NCBI GenBank assembly: GCA_964651495.1
Contig: CAZYWP010000010.1
Coordinates: 1-41,500 of the forward strand
DNA: 41,500 bases
Source: CAZNVB01 sp964651495
GTDB taxonomy: Bacteria; Acidobacteriota; Aminicenantia; Aminicenantales; UBA8522
Direction: 5' to 3'
The translations under genes and the position numbers were made by a program. Under the pieces are notes generated by a model. The model worked only from the letters and a program-made list of their open reading frames with translations, ran no database searches and was not told the origin of the DNA. Positions 16,935-25,225 of the stretch are shown piece after piece (the first letter of the stretch is position 1; every line of letters starts with the position of its first letter).

Positions 16935-18008
16935 TCAGGCAAGTCCCCCCAGAATTTTTTCTACCGCTTTCACCTGCTCCTCAGCCAATCTTGTTTTGCC
17001 GGCCTTGGCGTTCTCTACTAATTGCCCGGGAGTGGAGCAGGCGGCAATGACAGGCCCCATGCCCGGGAGCCGGAGCATGTAGGCCAGGACCAGCTGGGTT
17101 AAATTCAACCCCGCCTCGTGGGCGATCTTGGCCAGTCCTCTGAGTTTCTTAAGAACGGCGGGCGTCATCTCCGCCTCCAGCCGGTTCTCGTCCACCAGCC
17201 GGTCGCCTTTCTTAGCCCTGGCTTTGTCCAGATAGCGCTCGCTCAGAACCCCTCCCCGCAGCGGGCTCCAGGCAATGTAGGACTGCCCGTTCTTGGCGCA
17301 ATAGGAGAGCACTCCCTTCTCTTTTTGGGCCTCTCCATAAAGGATGTCAAACTGGTTCTGGACTGAATGGATTTTGGCCCGCCGGAAAATAGCGTTCCAG
17401 GTTGAATATATTTCGAGGTGCGCCACGCTGAAGTTGGAGACACCAAAATAGCGCACCAGGTCCTGAGCGATAAGGTCTTCCATGGCCCCCAGGCTTTCCT
17501 CGAGGGGCGTTGTCTCATCGAACTGGTGAAACTGCATGATTTCGATCCGGTCGGTCTGGAGGCGGTCGAGACAGGCATACGCGGCCTCGAGGACGTTGAC
17601 GCGGGAGAGCCGGCAGTGGTTCGGCGTCCTGCCATCCATCGTGCCGTAAATCTTCGTCGCCAGCTCGACGGTGCGGCGCTGGTCAGGGTTCTTCCTGAAC
17701 CAGCGGCCGATCACCCGCTCGGAATTGCCGCTGGAGTTGTTATACCGGTTGGCCGTGTCCCAGAAAGTCACGCCCTCCTCGATCGCCTTATCGAATATCC
17801 GGAAGGCTGTCTTTTCCTCCACCCGCGAGCTGTCGCCGGTCTGCGGATAGCCGATCTTCCAGGTGCCCAGCCCGATGTTGGAAACCCGGAGGCCGGAGCT
17901 CCCGAACTGGCGATAGGGCATGCCGTTGAAGTCGTCAACGGTGAATGGAATCCCGTAAAGCTTCGGCTTGACTCCTGGCGGAAGGGCAGACGCTGTCTTT
18001 TTTTTCAT
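16935..18008 (-). CDS. Aldo/keto reductase
   Basis: 357 residues from ATG 18008, chosen for the AGGAG spaced 7-8 nt upstream; an ATG at 18047 would add 13 charged residues and lacks such a site. The AKR tetrad is visible: Asp/Tyr in 'FWDTANRYNNSSGN', Lys in 'LATKIYG' and His in 'EIMQFHQFD', with 'RYFGVSNF' following. The enzyme would be an NADPH-linked reductase or dehydrogenase of aldehydes or sugars with a TIM barrel. It is related to the voltage-gated potassium channel beta-subunit / general stress type rather than to a ferredoxin fusion (no Cys cluster). Convergent with the aminotransferase; possibly part of the same sugar metabolism but not shown. Confidence 0.88.
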   Translation of the reverse strand: MKKKTASALPPGVKPKLYGIPFTVDDFNGMPYRQFGSSGLRVSNIGLGTWKIGYPQTGDSSRVEEKTAFRIFDKAIEEGVTFWDTANRYNNSSGNSERVIGRWFRKNPDQRRTVELATKIYGTMDGRTPNHCRLSRVNVLEAAYACLDRLQTDRIEIMQFHQFDETTPLEESLGAMEDLIAQDLVRYFGVSNFSVAHLEIYSTWNAIFRRAKIHSVQNQFDILYGEAQKEKGVLSYCAKNGQSYIAWSPLRGGVLSERYLDKARAKKGDRLVDENRLEAEMTPAVLKKLRGLAKIAHEAGLNLTQLVLAYMLRLPGMGPVIAACSTPGQLVENAKAGKTRLAEEQVKAVEKILGGLA

Positions 18009-18474
18009 TGTTTCACTCCTCTTTTTATTTCTTTCCTGCTCACTCAACTTCGGCTTTATAAGCCGAGTTGGATTATCGTTTGCTTTGTGAACGATCTGTA
18101 GAGATCAATCTGATCCATCAGTCTCCTTGCTTGCTCGAGCCAATGCCCGCAGGTCAATTGAGTTTTATTAGAATCGATAGGACGGTGTCAAGACCGCCAT
18201 CTTGGAAAGGAGCCATCTCCGGTTATGTGAAAATCTCCGATTATTGATAATGGGAATGGGTGGCATGGCGCCAGTCCCCGCAACGCCCGGAGCGTAGGGG
18301 ACCCCTCTCTTGACGGGTGCGGAGCGAGGACGGACGGGGACGCGCCATGACAGGACCCATTCCCATCATATAAATAAAGGTGCTTACTCCCCGCAATGCG
18401 ATTTTGCGCTGGACCGCTGTTTCGGCTAAACTAAAGCGTTTATTGATGGACAATACTACGGCGTTGGAAGAGAA
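18009..18474. other. Intergenic stretch with MITE-like copy B; otherwise no gene
   Basis: This 466-nt gap between divergent genes holds the repeat at 18250-18366. No further protein-like frame is seen; the open frame on the - strand at 18241-18453 runs through the repeat and is not protein-like. An SD-like GGAAGAG precedes the MFS start at 18475. Confidence 0.6.
18250..18366 (-). repeat. MITE-like intergenic element, copy B
   Basis: The ends form a perfect 12-bp terminal inverted repeat: ATGGGAATGGGT at 18250-18261 and ACCCATTCCCAT at 18355-18366. Both inner flanks then read ATGGCGC..GTCCCCG. Relative to copy A (3547-3727) it is in the opposite orientation and its interior is shorter (117 bp instead of 181), lacking the two long hairpins. 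No transposase frame inside or nearby. Confidence 0.8.
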
Positions 18475-19650
18475 ATGAACCCGATCAGGAGCTTCTGGAA
18501 CAGGGATTTCATCCTTGCCCTGGTCGGCTATTTTTTCTTGTTCATGAGCATCAGCCTGTTTTTCCTATTCCCGCTTTTCCTGACGCAGTTTCACCCCTCC
18601 CAAAGCCGGGTCGGCCTGATTATGGGCGTCCACAGCCTGATGGCCATTTTCATCCGGCCGTTCTTCGGCCGGCTGATCGACGTCCGGCCCCGCAAGGAGT
18701 TGTCGCTCCTGGGGATTGGGCTGCTCATGGCCGTTGTTCCGCTCTTCCATCTGGTCCGCGATGCCGGACTCCTGCCGGTCGCGCTGCGCGGCCTGACCGG
18801 AATCGGATGGGGCATCAGCATGACCGCGACAATCGCCATCTGCTCCGACCTGGCGCCGGTCGAGAAGCTGGCCCACTCGATGGGGATCGTCGGCGTCGCC
18901 GGGCTCATCTCCAGCGCCCTCGGCCCGGTCCTGGCCGAGGAGATTGTCGCCCGCGTCGGGTTTGGCGGCCTCTTCTGGGCAAGCACGGCGTTTCTGGCCG
19001 CTTCGCTCGCCTGCATGCTGGCGACAAAAGAAGCTCCGCGATCCGGGGATTCCGAAAAGAGGCCGAATGTCAACATCCTGAAAAAATTTTCCTTTCTCGT
19101 CCTTCTTCTGATCGGCTGCCTGCCGGTCTTTCACGGCGCGGTACGGAGCGCGGTGGTCTACTTTATCGCCGTCTTTGCCAGGTCCATCCCGGTCGAAAGA
19201 ATCGGGCCCTTTTTCGTGACTTTCTCCGCCGCCGCCATCCTGACCCGGTTTTTCATCGGTGACATTTCCGACCGGTACGGCCGCAAACAGGTGATCTTTC
19301 CGGCGGCGCTGATCATCAGCCTGAACTGCTTGCTGTTGTCGCTCGTGCGAAGCTCCTGGATGTTTGTCCTGGCGGGATTTGTCGGCGGGTTCGGCCAGGG
19401 CCTGATCTTCCCGGCTCTCAGCACCTACATCATCGACGTCCTGGGCCGCGAGAACAAGGGGCTGGCGCTGAGCCTTTATCTCTCCCTCTTTGATGTCGGC
19501 ATGGGGCTCGGCTCTCCTTTCTTCGGCTGGATCTCCGACCTTTTCGGCTACCGGAAGATGTATGTTCTGGCCGGCGCTTTCCTTTTTGTCTTCAATATTG
19601 TCTTTACCCTCCGGGCGCCCTCGCCCGGAAAAGCTCCGCTGGCACGGTAA
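18475..19650 (+). CDS. Major facilitator superfamily (MFS) transporter
   Basis: 391 residues, about 12 hydrophobic segments, with an MFS loop 2-3 motif 'GRLIDVRPRKELSLLG' after helix 2 and the corresponding 'GDISDRYGRKQVIFPAALI' after helix 8. GGAAGAG lies just before ATG 18475. Family members move small solutes such as drugs, sugars or siderophores by H+ symport or antiport; the two halves and the short loops suggest an exporter-like small MFS, but the substrate is not readable. The gene is followed after 92 nt by a Tat-exported DUF362 protein and a nitroreductase on the same strand. Confidence 0.88.
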   Translation: MNPIRSFWNRDFILALVGYFFLFMSISLFFLFPLFLTQFHPSQSRVGLIMGVHSLMAIFIRPFFGRLIDVRPRKELSLLGIGLLMAVVPLFHLVRDAGLLPVALRGLTGIGWGISMTATIAICSDLAPVEKLAHSMGIVGVAGLISSALGPVLAEEIVARVGFGGLFWASTAFLAASLACMLATKEAPRSGDSEKRPNVNILKKFSFLVLLLIGCLPVFHGAVRSAVVYFIAVFARSIPVERIGPFFVTFSAAAILTRFFIGDISDRYGRKQVIFPAALIISLNCLLLSLVRSSWMFVLAGFVGGFGQGLIFPALSTYIIDVLGRENKGLALSLYLSLFDVGMGLGSPFFGWISDLFGYRKMYVLAGAFLFVFNIVFTLRAPSPGKAPLAR

Positions 19651-19742
19651 GCTTTTATCTCCGCCGCGGTTATGCGGCCCAATCGGATTATTGATCGTGA
19701 TCCGGCGGCGTGATAATATTTAAGAGTGAAGCGAGGAGAGAG

Positions 19743-20744
19743 ATGGAGAAAAGCTCTTGGACTCGAATGAGAAGACGTGATTTTCTCAGGACCTCAGTGG
19801 CCGGGCTGGCTGCTGTGCCGGCCCTGCGGTCGGGATTGCTGACCGCTCAAACGGCCGAGAAAAAAACCAGGGTGGCGGTCATCAAAACGCAGGATCGGGG
19901 GAAGGGGGTCAAGGAGGCCATGCGCCTCCTGGATCTCCCGCCGATGAAGGGAAAAAAGGTCTTCCTCAAGGCGAATTTCAACACCGCCGACCCGTTTCCT
20001 GCCGGAACTCACAACGACACCCTTGTCGCCATCATCAAGGAAGTCGAGGCCCACGGCGCTGCGGGAATCACGCTGGGGGAGCGCAGCGGCCCGCCGCCGA
20101 CACAAAAGGTTATGGAAGATAAGGGGATCTTTGACTTGGCCAAGAACCTGGGATTCGATATCATCAACTTCGAAGACCTGGCCGAAACCGACTGGGTCCA
20201 CTTCAACCCACCGGGAAATCACTGGTCGGGGGGGTTTTATATTCCCAGGCCGCTGGCCGAAGCGGAGTTCATCGTCTCCACCTGCTGCCTAAAAACCCAC
20301 CAGTACGGCGGGGTCATCACCATGTCGCTCAAGCTTTCGGTCGGGGCGACGCCCAAAAGACTGATGCGCGAGCTCCACCGTTCGCCCGATCAGAGGAAGA
20401 TGATCGCCGAGATCAACACCGGCTATTCGCCCAAGCTCATCATCATGGACGGCCTCGAGGTCTTTGTCGACGGAGGGCCCTCTACAGGAAAGAAGGTGCA
20501 GGCAGACGTGTTCGTCGCCGGGACTGACCGTATCGCCGTGGATGCCGTCGGAGTGGCGATCCTCAAGGAACTCGGCTCCAATGAGGCGATCATGAATTCG
20601 AAGATTTTCGAGGTGGAACAGATCAAGAGAGCGGCCGAGCTCAACCTCGGGATCTCCGGGCCGGAGCAGGTCGAGCTGGTCACGCCGGACGACTCCAGCC
20701 GGCAGTATGCGGACAAGTTAGAGACGATCCTGGCCCAGGGATGA
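19743..20744 (+). CDS. Tat-exported DUF362 family protein
   Basis: 333 residues from ATG 19743, which has AGGAG just upstream; a GTG at 19710 would extend the N terminus without an SD. The N terminus has 'MRRRDFLRTSVAGLAAVPA', a Tat signal. The body fits DUF362: 'GKKVFLKANFN', 'GERSGPPPTQKVMED', 'IVSTCCLKTHQYGGVITMSLK' (shown in parts) and 'LIIMDGLEVFVDGGPSTGK', 'DRIAVDAVGVAILKELGS'. No ferredoxin-type Cys cluster is present, unlike longer DUF362 proteins. Function unknown. It overlaps the nitroreductase by 4 nt (ATGA), so both are translated together. Confidence 0.82.
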   Translation: MEKSSWTRMRRRDFLRTSVAGLAAVPALRSGLLTAQTAEKKTRVAVIKTQDRGKGVKEAMRLLDLPPMKGKKVFLKANFNTADPFPAGTHNDTLVAIIKEVEAHGAAGITLGERSGPPPTQKVMEDKGIFDLAKNLGFDIINFEDLAETDWVHFNPPGNHWSGGFYIPRPLAEAEFIVSTCCLKTHQYGGVITMSLKLSVGATPKRLMRELHRSPDQRKMIAEINTGYSPKLIIMDGLEVFVDGGPSTGKKVQADVFVAGTDRIAVDAVGVAILKELGSNEAIMNSKIFEVEQIKRAAELNLGISGPEQVELVTPDDSSRQYADKLETILAQG

Positions 20745-21328
20745 CGGAGTTGAGTCTATATGATCTAATCGTCTCACGCCGGACGATCCGCCAGTTCAAG
20801 CCCACGCCGGTCGCCAGGCCGATCCTGGAAAAGATCGTCAACGCCGGCCGGCTGGCGCCCTCTGCTGGCAACATGCAGCCGCTCGAGTTCGTGGTCGTGG
20901 ATGACGGTGAAACGCGCGGCTTGATTTTTCCCTGCCTCCGCTGGGCGGGCTACATCGCACCCCAAGGTAATCCCAGGCCCGGGCAGGAGCCCATGGCCTA
21001 CATCTTTCCCATCGTCAACCTGAGCGTCCGCGAGAAAGGCTATGAGAATGATGTCGGCGCCGCGATCGAGAACATGATCCTGGCAGCCTGGGAGGAGGGG
21101 ATCGGCTCGTGCTGGCTGATTTCGGTGGAAAGGACTAAGGTGGCCGTGATCCTCAACATCCCGGAAGGATTCAGAGTCGATAGCGTCCTCGCCCTCGGCT
21201 ATCCCGCAGAGAGCCCTGTGGTTGAGGAATTCAAAGACTCAATCAAGTACTGGAAAGATGAGCAGGGCGTTCTGCACGTGCCCAAGAGGCGCCTGAAGGA
21301 TGTCCTCCACTTCAATCGGTTCCGCTGA
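20741..21328 (+). CDS. Nitroreductase family flavoprotein
   Basis: 195 residues. 'LIVSRRTIRQFKPTPV' and 'AGRLAPSAGNMQPLEFVVV' are the typical FMN-binding N-terminal motifs, and 'AAWEEGIGSCWLISVERTKV' the C-terminal FMN motif. Such proteins reduce nitro groups, quinones or enones with NAD(P)H, or act as dehalogenases or in cofactor biosynthesis. The start overlaps the DUF362 stop (ATGA), so it is coupled to an exported partner although it has no signal peptide itself. Convergent with the TldE gene, 2 nt apart. Confidence 0.88.
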   Translation: MTELSLYDLIVSRRTIRQFKPTPVARPILEKIVNAGRLAPSAGNMQPLEFVVVDDGETRGLIFPCLRWAGYIAPQGNPRPGQEPMAYIFPIVNLSVREKGYENDVGAAIENMILAAWEEGIGSCWLISVERTKVAVILNIPEGFRVDSVLALGYPAESPVVEEFKDSIKYWKDEQGVLHVPKRRLKDVLHFNRFR

Positions 21329-21330
21329 GG

Positions 21331-22677
21331 TCACTCGCCGGCCAGGGTGAGCCCGGCGACCTTGATGGTCGGGCCGCAGATGGAGCTCCTCCAGTCGATG
21401 TCATTGGCCACGATTTCAATATTTTTTAAGACGTCCTCCAGATTTCCGGCGATGGTGATTTCGGAAACGGGATAAGCGATCTCGCCGTTCTCGATCCACA
21501 ACCCGAAGGCGCCGCGTGAGATGTCGCCCGTCACCGGGTTGAGGCCATGGCCGATGGTCCGGGTGAGGAGCAGCCCTTTCTTGGTCGAGGCGATGATCTC
21601 CTGCAGTGTAGCTGAGCCGGTTGCAAGATGGAAATTATTCGGGCCGACACCGCCGCCGTCGGCGTTGCCGGTCGACTGGAGCTTCAGCTTGCGGGCGGCG
21701 TAGGTGTGGCAAAGAAAATTGCGGAGAACGCCGTTTTCGACCACCGTCGTGCGCCGGCATGGCACTCCTTCGCCGTCGAAGGGCCGCGACCCCAGCTTTC
21801 CGGGCATCAGGCCGTCATCCACGACAGAGACGAGGTCGTTCCCGATTCGATCGCCCAGCCGGTCGGTTAGGAACGTGGCCTTCTGGTAGACGGCTGATCC
21901 GGAAACGCAGGCCGCGAGAAACCCGACCAGCCAGGCCGTCATGGCCGGCTCGAAGATCACCGGCACGGTTTGGGTGGGAATTTTTCTTGGCTGAAGCTGG
22001 CGGACCGTCCTTTCCACGGCTTTGCGGGCCACAACTTCGGGAGGCTCCAGATTATTATAGAAGCGATCGACGGTATACCAGTAATCTTCGGCCTTCTCAT
22101 CCGTCTCCCCGGCTTGCAGCCCGACACTCAGGCTGCAAAATGTCTGCTCGTACATTCCGAAAAAGCCATTCGAGTTGGCCAGGATGACAGTCCCCTCATT
22201 CGTCACGAAGCTCGCCCCATGGGAATTGGTGATCCGCTTATCGGCGAGGGCGATGCGTTCGGTCTCCAGGGCGAGCTGGATTTTCTGTCGGGCGTCAAGA
22301 CCGGCCACCTCGGGGTCAAAGAGGTCGAGGGCGGCGGCATCGATTTTGAGCTCGGCCGGCGGCGGAAGGCCGGCGTATTCATCCCGGCTGCCCAGCTCCG
22401 CCCGCGTGATGGCGTTCCGGACCAGGCGCCGAAGGGTCTCGGGGTTCAGGTCTGACGAGGTCGCATAGGCCGTTCGCATGTCTTTAATGACTCTTAATCC
22501 GAGATGCGTTGAGCCGGCCTCGACAAGGTTCTCGACCTGGCCGAGCCGCACATCCACGCTGAACTCGCGGCCGTCTCCGATGCCGACATCGACTTCGTCG
22601 GCGCCGTTTGCTCTGCCGTATTCTACCAGGCTCCCGGCCAGGTTCTTGAGCTCGTCCACCCGATTTAAGGCCTTCAT
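21331..22677 (-). CDS. pmbA: TldE/PmbA family protein (inactive partner of TldD protease)
   Basis: 448 residues. Aligns in layout with PmbA/TldE: 'DVRLGQVENLVEAGSTHLGL' near the N terminus, 'VIFEPAMTAWLVGFLAA' and 'GDISRGAFGLWIENGEIAYP' near the C terminus. It lacks the HExxxH zinc motif, as expected for the TldE half of the heterodimer. In known systems TldD/TldE trims unstructured peptides, e.g. leader peptides of microcin B17, and degrades CcdA. It overlaps the TldD gene by 4 nt (ATGA), so co-translation is expected. No RiPP precursor candidate was recognised nearby. Confidence 0.9.
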   Translation of the reverse strand: MKALNRVDELKNLAGSLVEYGRANGADEVDVGIGDGREFSVDVRLGQVENLVEAGSTHLGLRVIKDMRTAYATSSDLNPETLRRLVRNAITRAELGSRDEYAGLPPPAELKIDAAALDLFDPEVAGLDARQKIQLALETERIALADKRITNSHGASFVTNEGTVILANSNGFFGMYEQTFCSLSVGLQAGETDEKAEDYWYTVDRFYNNLEPPEVVARKAVERTVRQLQPRKIPTQTVPVIFEPAMTAWLVGFLAACVSGSAVYQKATFLTDRLGDRIGNDLVSVVDDGLMPGKLGSRPFDGEGVPCRRTTVVENGVLRNFLCHTYAARKLKLQSTGNADGGGVGPNNFHLATGSATLQEIIASTKKGLLLTRTIGHGLNPVTGDISRGAFGLWIENGEIAYPVSEITIAGNLEDVLKNIEIVANDIDWRSSICGPTIKVAGLTLAGE

Positions 22678-24089
22678 GACTGTCCTCCCACGGTCATCCG
22701 GGAGATCTTCATCGTCGGACAGCCGTCGTTTACGGGGACGTCCTGTCCCTCTTTGCTGCAGGTCCCCGTTTGCAGGCCGAAGGCGAGGTCGTGTCCGACC
22801 ATTTCGATCTTCCCAAGGATGTCGATATTGGTGCCGATGAGGGTCGCCTGTTTAATCGGCGCCGTCAGCCGGCCCTCTTCGATGAGGTAGCCGGAGCTGA
22901 TGGAAAAGGTAAATTTTCCCGAGTCCTCGACCTGTCCGCCTTCAAACTTTTCGGCATAGATGCCTTTACCTACCGACTTCAGGATATCCGCCGGGTCGTC
23001 CTGGCCCTTCTCTACGAAAGTGTTTGCCATGCGGGGGATGGGATGGCAGGAATAATCCTGGCGCCGGCCGTGACCGGTGAGGGACTGTCCCATCAGGCGC
23101 GCGGACAGCCGGTCCTGGAGGAACCCGGCCACGACTCCACGGTCGATGAGCAGGGTCTTCCGGGGAATGGTTCCTTCGTCATCGATATTGTAGGAGCCGC
23201 GAAAAAATGGGATGGTCGGGTCGTCGTAGATTGTCAGCAGGGGAGAGCCGACTTTCTTGCCCATCTTGTCCCAGAAGATCGAGGTTCTCTTGCGGTTGAA
23301 ATCAGCCTCGAGAAGGTGTCCGACGGCCTCGTGAACGAGGACGCCGCTGTGACCCGGCGCCAGCACGACGGGCATTTCCCCCGCCGGCGCGGGCACGGCT
23401 TGGAGGAGCCGAAGGGCGTCATCTGCCGAATCCTGTCCGATCTGGTCGGGCCTGAGCGCGCGCTCGAAGTATTCGAGGCCGACGCGTCCCCCGCCGCCGG
23501 AATAGCCGAACTCGCGGCGCTTGCCCTCTTCCGCGACCGCGTAGCAGGCGAGCTTGGCTTGGGGCCGGGCATCCCGGGCGATGAGGCCCTCGGAATTGAT
23601 GATCGTGATGTATTGAACTTGATCCTGGAACAGGACTTTCACCTTCTTGATTTTAGGGTCACGTTTCTGGCAGGACGCATAGGCACTCTTGACCAGTTCG
23701 ATTTTTTGGGGAAGCCCGATGTTGTGGAGAGGTTGATTGACGGGATAGACGTCTTTTGCCGGCTTGACCTCCTTGAATCCGGGAAACTGCCTGGATGCCC
23801 CGGTCTCGGCGATGGCCGCAGCGGTGAGGGCCGCGGTCCGGATCTGCTCTGAAGACAGGTCGTTGGTATAGCCGTAGCCCGTTTTTTCCCCCGCAATCAC
23901 CCGGATGCCCAGCCCGAGGCTGATGCTCTCGGCCGTTTCCTTAAGGATGTCCTCCTCCATATTGACGAAATTATAAACCCGGTACTCGAGATAGAGTTCG
24001 GCGAAGTCGCCTCCCCGGGAGAGGGCGAAGGAAATGATGTTTTGGAGCTCTGGTTCCGTCAGGTTGAAGTGGTCTTCAAAGGCGATCAT
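22674..24089 (-). CDS. tldD: TldD family zinc metalloprotease
   Basis: 471 residues. The HExxxH zinc motif is in 'VLVHEAVGHLLEADFNRK', about residue 252 on, with a distal Cys/His zinc region near the C terminus ('TGTCSKEGQDVPVN'). The N terminus 'DILKETAESISLGLGIRV' and 'TGYGYTNDL' are typical. RBS AAGAGG precedes ATG 24089. With TldE downstream it would form the TldD/TldE protease that feeds unfolded polypeptides through a narrow chamber. The stop of the upstream flippase-like gene lies inside its start by 14 nt, so the three genes form one - strand operon. Confidence 0.93.
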   Translation of the reverse strand: MIAFEDHFNLTEPELQNIISFALSRGGDFAELYLEYRVYNFVNMEEDILKETAESISLGLGIRVIAGEKTGYGYTNDLSSEQIRTAALTAAAIAETGASRQFPGFKEVKPAKDVYPVNQPLHNIGLPQKIELVKSAYASCQKRDPKIKKVKVLFQDQVQYITIINSEGLIARDARPQAKLACYAVAEEGKRREFGYSGGGGRVGLEYFERALRPDQIGQDSADDALRLLQAVPAPAGEMPVVLAPGHSGVLVHEAVGHLLEADFNRKRTSIFWDKMGKKVGSPLLTIYDDPTIPFFRGSYNIDDEGTIPRKTLLIDRGVVAGFLQDRLSARLMGQSLTGHGRRQDYSCHPIPRMANTFVEKGQDDPADILKSVGKGIYAEKFEGGQVEDSGKFTFSISSGYLIEEGRLTAPIKQATLIGTNIDILGKIEMVGHDLAFGLQTGTCSKEGQDVPVNDGCPTMKISRMTVGGQS

Positions 24090-25107
24090 TTTTACCTCTT
24101 TTTTTTCGCAGATAGGGAGAGGCCAGGACGAGAATGCTCCCGATCCCGAGCGCGTACTCGAAGACGTTGGTGAACAGGTGGACGCCGATCCCGGAGAGAA
24201 TCGCCAGCCGGGCGTCGAACCCCATCAGCCGGAAGGTCAGAGCCCAGGCGGATTCCCAGGTGCCGAAACCCGCCAGCCCTTTGACCGGAAGGGCCGAGGT
24301 CATCTCCGCCCCGCTGATCCCCAGGATGAAGACCCAGAAGCTCAGGTCCGTGAGCGCGAATCCGTGGCTGCGCAGCAGGCCAAAAAAGAGAAAATACACC
24401 GATACATATTTGGCCAGGCGGATAAACAGGGAAAGAAGGAAGACCGGGAAAAACATGCGTCTACTTCGGATCAGGGAAAGGCTCTGAATGGTCAGCTCGA
24501 ATTTCTCCAGCGAGTGCCGGGCGAGCTTTTTCTCCTCGGCCCCGAACAGGCGCAGGATTCGCCGGTAGACCGCCAGCAGGACCCGGGCCAGGGGCACGAT
24601 TTTCCAGAGAGCCAAGAAAATGAGCCCAAAAAAGGCCAGGGAGACCGATAAGAGCGTTGGGCCCGAGATCAAGTCCGAGCCCAGGCCGACGGCCATGACG
24701 GCGGCGACGAGGAAGGGGCTGAGCGTCAGGAAGTCGAGGATGAAAGCGACGACGAACGTGGAGGCGGCCGTTTCGAAGGCAAAACCCAGCCGCTTGTTCA
24801 GGACATAGATGAAAGAGAGCGACCCGATCCTGGCGGGCAGGAGGTCAATCAGGCTGTTGCGGATGAAGGTCACCAGGAGGATATTCCCCCAGCTGATCGG
24901 CTGAGGCCGGAGCAGCCACTTGTATCGCCAGGCCCTGAGCCAGACTCCCAGGAGCGCCACGGCCATGTAGGCGAAGAGGGCGGGGACGTAAATGTGAGAT
25001 AAGGTGGCGATGATGTCTTCTGTCCGGATTTGAGAGAACAGGAGCCAGAGGAGCGTGAGCGAGATGACCACGGACAGGACAATGTAAACGAGCCTTTTCT
25101 TAAGCAT
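24076..25107 (-). CDS. Flippase-like / lysylphosphatidylglycerol synthase transmembrane-type membrane protein
   Basis: 343 residues, eight or nine hydrophobic segments, with 'WLRAWRYKWLLRP', 'LLPARIGSLSFIYVLNKRLG' and 'GISGAEMTSALPVKGLAGFG' matching the UPF0104 / LPG_synthase_TM family. Members are the membrane part of MprF or flippase-like AglD2/GtrA-neighbour proteins. There is no C-terminal soluble aminoacyl-transferase domain, so an MprF-type lysyl transfer is unlikely and a lipid or lipid-linked substrate flippase is more probable. First gene of the operon with TldD/TldE (overlap 14 nt); a functional tie to the protease is not evident. Confidence 0.82.
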   Translation of the reverse strand: MLKKRLVYIVLSVVISLTLLWLLFSQIRTEDIIATLSHIYVPALFAYMAVALLGVWLRAWRYKWLLRPQPISWGNILLVTFIRNSLIDLLPARIGSLSFIYVLNKRLGFAFETAASTFVVAFILDFLTLSPFLVAAVMAVGLGSDLISGPTLLSVSLAFFGLIFLALWKIVPLARVLLAVYRRILRLFGAEEKKLARHSLEKFELTIQSLSLIRSRRMFFPVFLLSLFIRLAKYVSVYFLFFGLLRSHGFALTDLSFWVFILGISGAEMTSALPVKGLAGFGTWESAWALTFRLMGFDARLAILSGIGVHLFTNVFEYALGIGSILVLASPYLRKKRGKNDRL

Positions 25108-25225
25108 GCTTTTCCGGCAGGCGTCTATATTCTATGTGAGCACCGTCGATTGTCAAAGCCTTCAACTGGAATCCTGAATTTGATACAATACCGGCACCAA
25201 TCATGAATGATCGAGGAGGGAAGCT

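Noticed and set aside
22770..23852. 360-codon + strand frame opposite tldD
   Set aside because: Shadow of tldD, which carries HExxxH and an ATGA overlap with pmbA.
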